9,426 nucleotides of DNA. It comes from an uncultured Chloracidobacterium sp. Its GTDB lineage: Bacteria; Acidobacteriota; Blastocatellia; Pyrinomonadales; Pyrinomonadaceae. Of the stretch, positions 1 to 6,274 are shown in pieces. Below the pieces are notes generated by a model that saw only the letters and a program-made list of their open reading frames with translations, was not told where the DNA came from and did not search any database. The translations under genes and the position numbers were made by a program. The stretch is from the NCBI GenBank assembly GCA_937941715.1, contig CALDGX010000090.1, positions 1 through 9,426 on the forward strand, given 5' to 3'. Position 1 is the stretch's first letter; every line of letters starts with the position of its first letter.

Positions 1-345
1 CTATTTCCGCTTGATCAGCAGCCCGAGGATGAGACCGACGGCGGCTGAGATGAGGATGGTCTGGCCCGGTTTTTGGCGGGCAAACTCCTTGGCGTCCTCG
101 ACCAGCTCTTTCGGGTCCTTGGCCGAGATCTCTTTGAACTTATCGCCGGCCTGCGAAAACTTTTCGTTGGCAAAATCGCGTGCCTTGACGGCCGCGTCCT
201 GTATCTTCTGGCCGTATTCCTGTGCCTGCATCTTGATATCTCCTAAAAACTCGTCATCCGTCACCTTTTCGCCCGTGTTGAGCGGTACCAGGCTCTGTTC
301 CAATTCCATTTCTGCTTTCTTAACTTCGGCTTCAAATTCAGACAT
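1..345 (-). CDS. DUF883 (ElaB/YqjD-like) tail-anchored membrane protein
   Basis: A 114-residue protein. Residues 1-90 are highly charged and probably helical (E/K/A/Q-rich, with runs such as EAEVKKAEMELEQ and DAAVKARDFANEKF). A single C-terminal hydrophobic segment follows at about 95-111 and ends in a basic IKRK tail. This layout, with a KPGQ turn before a glycine-spaced helix (GLILGLL), is that of the DUF883/ElaB-YqjD-YgaM family. E. coli members are inner-membrane proteins reported to bind ribosomes in stationary phase; whether this one does is inference. The ATG at 343-345 is chosen because GGAGG lies 11 nt upstream. An in-frame TTG at 361-363 would add six residues but overlaps that ribosome binding site. 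The gene is divergent from the efflux operon and shares its regulatory region. The stop codon lies at the very start of the window, so its downstream neighbour is unknown. Confidence 0.8.
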   Translation of the reverse strand: MSEFEAEVKKAEMELEQSLVPLNTGEKVTDDEFLGDIKMQAQEYGQKIQDAAVKARDFANEKFSQAGDKFKEISAKDPKELVEDAKEFARQKPGQTILISAAVGLILGLLIKRK

Positions 346-424
346 TTTCGATCCAACCTCCAAAATAGCGTTTCGTTATAAATGCCCTGCGGCCAATTGC
401 CCTGCCGCAAAAAAGGCGACTGTA

Positions 425-440
425 CAGATGACCGCATCTG
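425..440. repeat. Short perfect inverted repeat in divergent leader
   Basis: CAGATG-ACCG-CATCTG is a perfect 6-bp inverted repeat with a 4-nt centre. It lies about 80 bp upstream of the DUF883 start, in noncoding DNA. It could be a small operator or a weak hairpin in the DUF883 leader RNA. There is no T-run, so a terminator is unlikely. A repeat this short can arise by chance. Confidence 0.3.
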
Positions 441-492
441 CTCAATGGTTGTAACGATATTTTACGCCGATTTGTTCCCGATTTCGCGCGTA

Positions 493-508
493 TGTGAACT
501 TTGTCACA
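493..508. promoter_or_regulatory. CRP/FNR-family-type binding site
   Basis: TGTGA-ACTTTG-TCACA matches the core of the classic CRP consensus (TGTGA-N6-TCACA) at all ten conserved positions. It lies in the noncoding DNA between the divergent DUF883 and tetR genes, and ends 8 bp before a TTGACA box that could serve the efflux operon. It could therefore bind a CRP/FNR-superfamily regulator acting on either gene. The symmetry and location are seen directly. The identity of the regulator is inference, because no crp-like gene is in the window. Confidence 0.5.
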
Positions 509-516
509 AATCGGTA

Positions 517-549
517 TTGACATGAACGGACCCAAAATGCGACTCTATT
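517..549 (+). promoter_or_regulatory. Tentative promoter of the efflux operon
   Basis: A perfect TTGACA hexamer lies at 517-522. No good -10 box sits at the usual 16-18 bp: the best-looking hexamer, TCTATT at 544-549, is 21 bp away. The position is sensible, between the CRP-like palindrome and the TetR-type operator and 45-78 bp before the tetR start, but the exact promoter is not established. Confidence 0.3.
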
Positions 550-556
550 CGGAAAG

Positions 557-574
557 TAAGTAAGCACTTACTTA
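557..574. promoter_or_regulatory. TetR-type operator palindrome
   Basis: TAAGTAAG-CA-CTTACTTA is a perfect 8-bp inverted repeat around a 2-bp centre. It lies 20 bp upstream of the tetR start, just ahead of its Shine-Dalgarno sequence, where a repressor would block promoter clearance. Palindromes of this size are normal for TetR-family autorepressors of RND pump operons. The AAGTAAGT phase gives a second overlapping symmetry (554-573, 8-bp arms around AAGC). I infer that the adjacent regulator binds here and controls itself and the downstream pump genes. Confidence 0.75.
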
Positions 575-581
575 TTGGCGC

Positions 582-587
582 AGGGAG
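582..587 (+). promoter_or_regulatory. Ribosome binding site deciding the TTG start of tetR
   Basis: AGGGAG lies 7 nt before the TTG codon at 595 and 46 nt before the alternative ATG at 634. It therefore supports the non-ATG start. It also lies only 7 bp downstream of the TetR-type operator. Confidence 0.6.
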
Positions 588-594
588 CGTTTAT

Positions 595-1257
595 TTGATC
601 AAAGAGCTATTTACATGTAATCACGCCGGCCGTATGACCGGCGACGCCCGTCGGGAGCAGATACTGCAAACGGCCGTTTCCCTGTTTTCGCAAAAGGGGT
701 TCAAGGGCACGACGACCAAGGAGATCGCCGCCGCGGCCGGCGTGTCCGAGGCGATGGTATTTCGCCATTTTGCCTCAAAGGACGAGCTCTACGCGGCGAT
801 CCTCGACACCAAGGGCTGCCAGGACGGCGTTCACCGCTTTCCGTGGGAGGAGAACGAGGTTTTGCGAAAGGCGATCGAGGACAAGGACGATCTGGCCGTG
901 TTTTACAACATCGCCCTCGACGCGCTCAACAAGCACGAATCGGATGTCGGGTTCATGCGGCTGTTGTTTTACTCGGCGCTCGAGGAGCACAAGCTGGCCG
1001 AGATGTTCTTCAGCGACTTTATCTCAAAGATATACGCGTTCATCGGCGGTTACGTCGCCGAACGCCAGGCCGACGGCGCCTTTCGCGAGCTCGACCCGCG
1101 GATCGCTGTCCGCAGCTTTTTGGGCATGTTGATACACCATTCGCTGAACAACCTCTTGTGGGACAAGAACCGGATGATCATCGACATCACAAATCAGGAA
1201 GCGGCAAAGAATTTTGCCGAAATCTTATTGAACGGGATCAGAAAGGCCGACGCCTGA
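595..1257 (+). CDS. TetR-family transcriptional repressor of the efflux operon
   Basis: A 220-residue protein with a canonical TetR N-terminal DNA-binding domain. The helix around RREQILQTAVSLFSQKGF is followed by the helix-turn-helix TTTKEIAAAAGVSEAMVFRHF at about 39-59 and SKDELY. The remaining ~150 residues are helical and variable, as expected for a ligand-binding and dimerisation domain. The start is taken as TTG at 595 because AGGGAG (582-587) sits 7 nt upstream. The in-frame ATG at 634 would give a more family-typical N-terminus (MTGDARREQIL) but has no visible ribosome binding site. The gene is first in the operon, follows a palindromic operator and lies 18 nt before the adaptor gene. 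By analogy with AcrR-like regulators it probably represses the pump and is released by a pump substrate; the ligand cannot be read from the sequence. Confidence 0.9.
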   Translation: MIKELFTCNHAGRMTGDARREQILQTAVSLFSQKGFKGTTTKEIAAAAGVSEAMVFRHFASKDELYAAILDTKGCQDGVHRFPWEENEVLRKAIEDKDDLAVFYNIALDALNKHESDVGFMRLLFYSALEEHKLAEMFFSDFISKIYAFIGGYVAERQADGAFRELDPRIAVRSFLGMLIHHSLNNLLWDKNRMIIDITNQEAAKNFAEILLNGIRKADA

Positions 1258-1275
1258 GCGTAGCGGCCGTATCAA

Positions 1276-2580
1276 ATGATGACAAGTCAAAAATTTATAG
1301 CATCTGTCGCACTCGTTTTGACCGCGGCCGCATTGACGCTGAGCGGATGCGGCTCGCGCGCGGCCAACACCAACTCGAACGCGGGCGCGCAGCCGACCGT
1401 TGTCGATGTCGCGGCCACTCAGGCGATCGTACAGCCGATCCCGACATACTTTGAGGCGACCGGTAACCTCGCCAGCGACGCCGCGACCGATGTCGCACCG
1501 GCCGTCGGCGGCAAGATCGCCGAGGTCAACTTTGACGTCGGCAGTTATGTCGAAAAAGGCAGCGTGCTGGTCCGCCTCGACGACCGCGACGCCCGCATCC
1601 GCCTCGAGCAGGCTCAGGCACAGGCTGAACAGCAGCGTAAGGCCGTCGATCAGGCCGTCGCCGCACTTCGGCAGGCGCAGATCAGGCTCAACGTAAAGGA
1701 CGGCGAAATGTTTAATATCGAGACCTTTTCGCAGGTCAAATCGACCAAGGCAAATCTCGAACTTGCCGAAAAGGAGCTCACGCGGGCCCAGCGGCTGTTT
1801 GACAGCGGCGACGTTTCGCGGTCGATCCTCGACCAGCGGAGGGCACAGCGCGACGCCCTGCTCGGCCAGCTTGACGAGGCGCGGTCCAACGCCGCCGTCG
1901 CCGTCAAGGCGATCAACTCGGCCGAGGCCGCCGTCGCGACCGCCAAGACCGCCGTCGCGACCGCCCAGACACAGGTCGATCAGGCCCGCAAGGCGCTCTC
2001 CGACACCGTCATTTACGCCCCGATCAGCGGCTATATCGCCGAGCGCGTCGCCGATCCCGGCGAATTTGTCACGCCGAACGCGCCCAATACCAAGGTCGCG
2101 ACGATCGTCCGGACGTCGACCCTGCGGCTCAAGATCGACGTGCCCGAGGCCTCGATCGGCAAGGTCGGCATCGGCCAGGGCATATCGCTGCAGACAAGCG
2201 CCTATCCCGACCGCAACTTTGCCGGAACGGTCGTCCGCATGATGCCGAACATCAACGCCACGGCCCGTACGCTGGTCGTCGAGGCCGAGGTTTCGAACGG
2301 CGAAGGCCTGCTCAAGCCGGGCCAGTTTGCCACCGTGCGGATCACCCAGTCCAAGCCCGAGAACGCCGTCATGATACCGGCCTCGGCCGTCCGGACCGAG
2401 GGCGAATCGCATAAGGTTTTTGTCATCAAGGACGGCGTCGCCCACGAACACATCGTCCAGCTCGGCCTGCTTGAGAACGGGCTGATCCAGATCAAGACGG
2501 GCGTGGCCGAGGGCGAGCTGGTCGCAACGACCAACATCAACACGCTTTTTGACGGTGTCGCCGTGAGGCAGACCAACTAG
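1276..2580 (+). CDS. RND efflux periplasmic adaptor (membrane fusion) lipoprotein
   Basis: A 434-residue adaptor that would link the inner-membrane RND pump to the TolC-like channel. Residues 1-25 are a lipoprotein signal with lipobox LSGC, so Cys25 is the predicted lipidated residue. A lipoyl/biotinyl-like half follows at about 72-101 (VGGKIAEVNFDVGSYVEKG), then an extended α-helical hairpin at about 105-240, the second lipoyl half (YAPISGYIAERVADPGEFV, 247-265), a β-barrel domain at about 280-355 and a membrane-proximal domain to the end. The hairpin tip carries R170-x3-L174-x6-S181, matching the RLS motif described for docking of AcrA/MacA-type adaptors to TolC. No clear Shine-Dalgarno precedes the ATG; two Met codons are adjacent (1276, 1279), and translation may be coupled to tetR 18 nt upstream. 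A near-exact heptad duplication lies in the second hairpin helix (residues 219-232). Confidence 0.93.
   Translation: MMTSQKFIASVALVLTAAALTLSGCGSRAANTNSNAGAQPTVVDVAATQAIVQPIPTYFEATGNLASDAATDVAPAVGGKIAEVNFDVGSYVEKGSVLVRLDDRDARIRLEQAQAQAEQQRKAVDQAVAALRQAQIRLNVKDGEMFNIETFSQVKSTKANLELAEKELTRAQRLFDSGDVSRSILDQRRAQRDALLGQLDEARSNAAVAVKAINSAEAAVATAKTAVATAQTQVDQARKALSDTVIYAPISGYIAERVADPGEFVTPNAPNTKVATIVRTSTLRLKIDVPEASIGKVGIGQGISLQTSAYPDRNFAGTVVRMMPNINATARTLVVEAEVSNGEGLLKPGQFATVRITQSKPENAVMIPASAVRTEGESHKVFVIKDGVAHEHIVQLGLLENGLIQIKTGVAEGELVATTNINTLFDGVAVRQTN
1930..1965 (+). repeat. Tandem heptad duplication within the adaptor coiled coil
   Basis: The 15-bp sequence GCCGTCGCGACCGCC occurs at 1930-1944 and again at 1951-1965, a period of 21 bp or seven codons. 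It encodes AVATAKT followed by AVATAQT. The unit equals one coiled-coil heptad, so the duplication would lengthen the hairpin helix by two turns without breaking its register. Confidence 0.7.
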
Positions 2581-2603
2581 TTGATCCAAAAGAGGTTTTA
2601 CGT

Positions 2604-5600
2604 ATGCAGTGGCTGGCTGAAGTTTGTGTAAAGCGACCGGTATTCGCGACGATGCTCATATTGTCGCTGGTCGTGGTGGGGGCGTTCTCGTTCTTTAGTC
2701 TGGGCGTCGATCTGTTTCCGAAGATCGATTTTCCGACCATTACGATCACCGTCGTCAATCCCGGCGCGTCGCCGCAGGAGATCGAGACCGAGATAACCGA
2801 AAAGGTCGAGGAGGCCGTCAATACCATCAGCGGTATCGACGAACTGCGTTCGAGCTCGGTCGAGGGCATCTCGCAGGTGTTTGTCCAGTTCGTGCTCGAA
2901 AAGGACGTCAATATCGCCGCTCAGGAGGTCGAGAACCGCGTCCAGACCGTGATCCCGAATCTGCCCGAGACCGCCAAACAGCCGGCCGTCCAAAAGCTGG
3001 ACACTGACGCCGCTCCGGTCCTGCGTATTTCGGTCTCGGCGCCCAAATCGCTCCGCGACGTGACCGAGGTCGCCCGTAAACAGATCAAGGAACGCATCGA
3101 GTCGATCAACGGCGTCGGCCAGATCACGATCATCGGCGGCCGTGAACGCCAGATCAACGTCTGGGTCGACCCCGACAAGATGCGTTCGTACAACGTAACG
3201 CCGGCCGAGGTTTCAGGCGCGCTCAAGATCCAGAATATGGAATTTCCGAGCGGCCGCCTCGACGAGGGGCAAAAGGAAACCAGCGTCCGCACCGTCGGCA
3301 AGATCAAGACGCCCGAGGAGTTTAACGACGTCGTCGTCGCGACCCGCGGCAACTATCAGGTCAAGGTCAAGGATCTCGGCTATGTCGAGGACGGCGCCGA
3401 GGAGACACGCTCCGAGGCTCGTCTGAACGGCGTGCCGGCAGTGACGCTGATCGTTTCGAAACAGTCAGGCCAGAATACCGTCGCCGTTTCGCGTGAGATC
3501 AAGGCCCGTCTCGCCGAGATCGAAAAGACGCTGCCGCCCGGATTTCAGATGCGCGTCATCGGCGACAACTCGGTCTTTATCGAAAATTCGCTCCACGCCA
3601 TCGAGGAGCATCTCATCGTCGGCTCGATACTCGCGGCCATCGTCGTTTTCCTGTTTTTGTGGAGCTTCAGGTCGACGCTCATCGCCGGCCTCGCCATCCC
3701 GACCTCGATCATCGCGACCTTTGCGCTGATGTACGCGATGGGATATACGCTCAACTCGATCACGATGCTCAGCCTCACGCTGATGGTCGGTATCGTGATC
3801 GACGACGCCATCGTCGTGCTCGAAAACATCTTTCGCTTTGTCGAGGAAAAGGGCATGAGCCCGCACCAGGCCGCGATCGAAGGCACCCGCGAGATCGGAT
3901 TGGCGGTTTTGGCGACGACGCTTTCGCTGATGGCGGTGTTTGTCCCGATCGGATTTATGCAGGGCATCGTCGGGCGATTTATGTCGAGCTTTGGGCTGAC
4001 GGCGTCGTTTGCCGTGCTCGTGTCGCTGATCGTCTCGTTTTCGCTGACGCCGATGCTGGCGGCACGCCTCATCAAACGTAAAAAGGAAGAGCCGGTCGAC
4101 CTTTCAGACGACATCAGCGGCGACGGCATGCTCGAGCACAAACCCGCGTCCGACAGCCACTACACGGGCTGGTTCGGCGTTGTTGACCGGTTTTATACGT
4201 CGATGCTGCGGTTTTCGATGGCCCATCGCTGGGTGATCGTGCTCGTATGTCTGCTCGTATTTATCAGCATCGTGCCGCTGTTTATGTTCGTCGGTAAGAA
4301 CTTTCTGCCCGTCGACGACCAATCACAGTTTGAGATCTCGGTCCGCGCGCCCGAGGGGTCGAGCATCGGCGCGACGTCACAGCTCTTTGAACGCATCGCG
4401 TCCGAGATCCGCAAGATGCCGGGCGTCACCGACACCCTGTCGACCGTCGGCGGCGGACAGCAGCAGGTCGTCAACGCCGGCACCATCTACGTCAAGCTCG
4501 CCGACATCAAGGACCGCACCAAAACGCAGGAAATGATGATGGATGACGCCCGCAAATTGCTCAAGGACTTTCCGCCCGAGCTGCGTACCGGCGTTCAGCA
4601 GGTCCAGGCGTTTTCGGGCGGCGGATTCAGGAACGCTAACGTCCAGTTCCTGATCGCCGGCCCCGACCTCAAAAAGCTCGAGGAATACTCGGCCAAGATC
4701 CTCGAGAAGATGCGTTCGATACCCGACGCCGTCGACGTCGATTCGACGCTCATCTCGGGCAAACCCGAGCTGCAGCTGCAGATCGACCGCGATACGGCGG
4801 CCGACCTCGGCGTACGCGTCGGCGACATTTCACAGGCGCTCAATACGCTCGTCGCCGGTCAGGAAGCCACGACGTTCAACGCCGGCAACGACCAGTACGA
4901 GGTCCGCGTCCGGGCCATCAACCCGTTTAGAACGAGCGTCGAGGGGCTTCGCCGGATGATCGTGCCGTCGTCAAAGGTCGGTTGGGTGACGCTCGACCGC
5001 GTCGTCAAGACCGCCTCAGGCACCGGGCCGAGTTCGGTCGACCGCACCAATCGCCAGCGTCAGGTGACGCTGCTTGCGAATACGCGTCCGGGCGGTTCGG
5101 CGGCCAGCATCACGTCGGCGATCGACAGTTACGTCAAGGAGCTCAATCTGCCCTCGACCTATCGCACGGGCTACGTCGGCCAGTCAAAGGAAATGGGCAA
5201 GGCCGGCTTCTATTTCCTGCTCGCGTTCGCCCTGTCGTTCATATTTATGTACATCGTTCTGGCGGCGCAGTTCGAATCGTTCATCCACCCGGTGACGATC
5301 CTTTTGACACTGCCGTTGTCGATACCTTTCGGTATCTTCAGCCTGCTCGTGCTCGGCCAGACGGTCAACATCTTTTCGGGCCTCGGGCTGCTGCTGCTGT
5401 TCGGCGTCGTCAAAAAGAACGCAATTTTGCAGATCGATCATACCAACACGCTGCGATCGCATGGAATGGGGCGGTATGACGCCATCATCCAAGCCAATCG
5501 CGACCGTCTGCGGCCGATCCTTATGACGACGATCGCGCTTGTCGCGGGAATGATACCGCTCGTCGTTTCGACCGGAGCCGGTTCGGGCACCAACCGCTCG

Positions 5601-5795
5601 ATCGGCGTGCTTGTGGTCGGCGGCCAGAGCCTCTGTCTGCTGCTGACGCTGCTCGCGGTGCCGGTGTTCTATTCGATCTTCGACGATCTCGCTGAGTTTC
5701 GCGTATTCCGTTTTGTGACGCGGTTTTCTGAGTGGCTGTTTGGCGGCATCAAGCGCCGCATCGCCGGCGCTACCAGCGGCATCATCGGCAAATGA
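2604..5795 (+). CDS. RND-family multidrug efflux transporter (HAE1/MdtB-MdtC-like)
   Basis: A 1063-residue, full-length inner-membrane proton-driven pump with the internally duplicated RND fold. TM1 is at about 12-32, a periplasmic porter/docking region runs about 33-335, TM2-6 about 337-489, a cytoplasmic linker about 490-535, TM7 about 541-562, the second periplasmic region about 563-865 and TM8-12 about 868-1024. Proton-relay residues are present: the Asp pair D400-D401 in GIVIDDAIVVLENI (TM4), K938 in VVKKNAILQID (TM10) and T975 in RPILMTT (TM11). The KKNAI-x3-D pattern resembles MdtB/MdtC more than AcrB (AKNAILIVEF). This argues for drug or organic-compound efflux rather than a CusA-type metal pump, but the substrate is not determined. 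AGAGG lies 8 nt before the ATG. The gene follows its adaptor by 23 nt and its stop overlaps the next start. The polar, acidic linker (EEPVDLSDDISGDG) may add a cytoplasmic helix. Confidence 0.96.
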   Translation: MQWLAEVCVKRPVFATMLILSLVVVGAFSFFSLGVDLFPKIDFPTITITVVNPGASPQEIETEITEKVEEAVNTISGIDELRSSSVEGISQVFVQFVLEKDVNIAAQEVENRVQTVIPNLPETAKQPAVQKLDTDAAPVLRISVSAPKSLRDVTEVARKQIKERIESINGVGQITIIGGRERQINVWVDPDKMRSYNVTPAEVSGALKIQNMEFPSGRLDEGQKETSVRTVGKIKTPEEFNDVVVATRGNYQVKVKDLGYVEDGAEETRSEARLNGVPAVTLIVSKQSGQNTVAVSREIKARLAEIEKTLPPGFQMRVIGDNSVFIENSLHAIEEHLIVGSILAAIVVFLFLWSFRSTLIAGLAIPTSIIATFALMYAMGYTLNSITMLSLTLMVGIVIDDAIVVLENIFRFVEEKGMSPHQAAIEGTREIGLAVLATTLSLMAVFVPIGFMQGIVGRFMSSFGLTASFAVLVSLIVSFSLTPMLAARLIKRKKEEPVDLSDDISGDGMLEHKPASDSHYTGWFGVVDRFYTSMLRFSMAHRWVIVLVCLLVFISIVPLFMFVGKNFLPVDDQSQFEISVRAPEGSSIGATSQLFERIASEIRKMPGVTDTLSTVGGGQQQVVNAGTIYVKLADIKDRTKTQEMMMDDARKLLKDFPPELRTGVQQVQAFSGGGFRNANVQFLIAGPDLKKLEEYSAKILEKMRSIPDAVDVDSTLISGKPELQLQIDRDTAADLGVRVGDISQALNTLVAGQEATTFNAGNDQYEVRVRAINPFRTSVEGLRRMIVPSSKVGWVTLDRVVKTASGTGPSSVDRTNRQRQVTLLANTRPGGSAASITSAIDSYVKELNLPSTYRTGYVGQSKEMGKAGFYFLLAFALSFIFMYIVLAAQFESFIHPVTILLTLPLSIPFGIFSLLVLGQTVNIFSGLGLLLLFGVVKKNAILQIDHTNTLRSHGMGRYDAIIQANRDRLRPILMTTIALVAGMIPLVVSTGAGSGTNRSIGVLVVGGQSLCLLLTLLAVPVFYSIFDDLAEFRVFRFVTRFSEWLFGGIKRRIAGATSGIIGK

Positions 5796-6265
5796 AGATG
5801 TTCGGCACCAATGACAGCCCGGGCATCTGCGCTCCGCCGCCGCTCGTTTACGCGAGCGGGCTGATCGGCGGCGGCGTGTTGACATGGTTTTACCCGATCG
5901 CGGCACCCGCGGCCGCGGTCCGGATCGTGATCGGCGGAGTTTCGATCGCGGTCGGTTTGACAGTGCTTTTGTCGGTTTTTATCGCGATGCGGCGGGCCGG
6001 GACCAACATCGAACCCTGGCGGCCGACGACGACCGTGATCGAGAGCGGCTTTTACGCCTATTCTCGAAACCCGATCTACGTCGCGATGGCGATCGTATAT
6101 TTTGGCGTCGCGGCCCTTTTCGGCCTGATCTGGAGCCTTTTATTTTTACCGGCTTGTCTGGTCTTTATTCATTTTTTTCAAATCTTGCCCGAAGAGAGGT
6201 ACCTCGAGGCAAAGTTTGGCAGCAGTTATATCGCATACAGGTCGCGTGTCAGACGTTGGATCTAA
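5792..6265 (+). CDS. Isoprenylcysteine methyltransferase (ICMT/PEMT-like) membrane protein
   Basis: A 157-residue integral membrane protein with about four hydrophobic stretches (roughly 17-37, 41-66, 95-111 and 112-130). Its conserved C-terminal part is typical of the ICMT/phospholipid methyltransferase superfamily: GTNIEPWRPTT (70-80), ESGFYAYSRNPIYV (84-97) with the G-x-Y-x3-R-x-P-x-Y signature, then EERYLEAKFGSSYIAYRSRVRRW (134-156). In this superfamily those C-terminal motifs bind S-adenosylmethionine, and members methylate lipids, prenylated cysteines or small molecules. Bacteria lack prenylated CaaX proteins, so the substrate here is unknown. The ATG overlaps the RND stop codon (ATGA), implying translational coupling; an upstream in-frame start inside the pump gene is unlikely. 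The gene sits between the pump and the outer-membrane factor, so it is produced with them. Confidence 0.85.
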   Translation: MKMFGTNDSPGICAPPPLVYASGLIGGGVLTWFYPIAAPAAAVRIVIGGVSIAVGLTVLLSVFIAMRRAGTNIEPWRPTTTVIESGFYAYSRNPIYVAMAIVYFGVAALFGLIWSLLFLPACLVFIHFFQILPEERYLEAKFGSSYIAYRSRVRRWI

Positions 6266-6274
6266 CCAGTTTTT

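Noticed and set aside
11..454. Sense-strand open frame across the DUF883 gene
   Set aside because: The minus-strand protein has a ribosome binding site, a charged helix and a C-terminal membrane anchor as expected for its family; the sense frame has none of these.
1225..2589. 454-codon open frame antisense to the adaptor gene
   Set aside because: The opposite strand has a full, domain-complete adaptor. The antisense translation is a D/G/R/L-rich shadow typical of GC-rich codon use, with no recognisable fold.
5184..5906. 240-codon open frame antisense to the end of the pump gene
   Set aside because: Very Arg/Gln/Asp-rich sequence opposite TM-encoding DNA; a codon-bias shadow.
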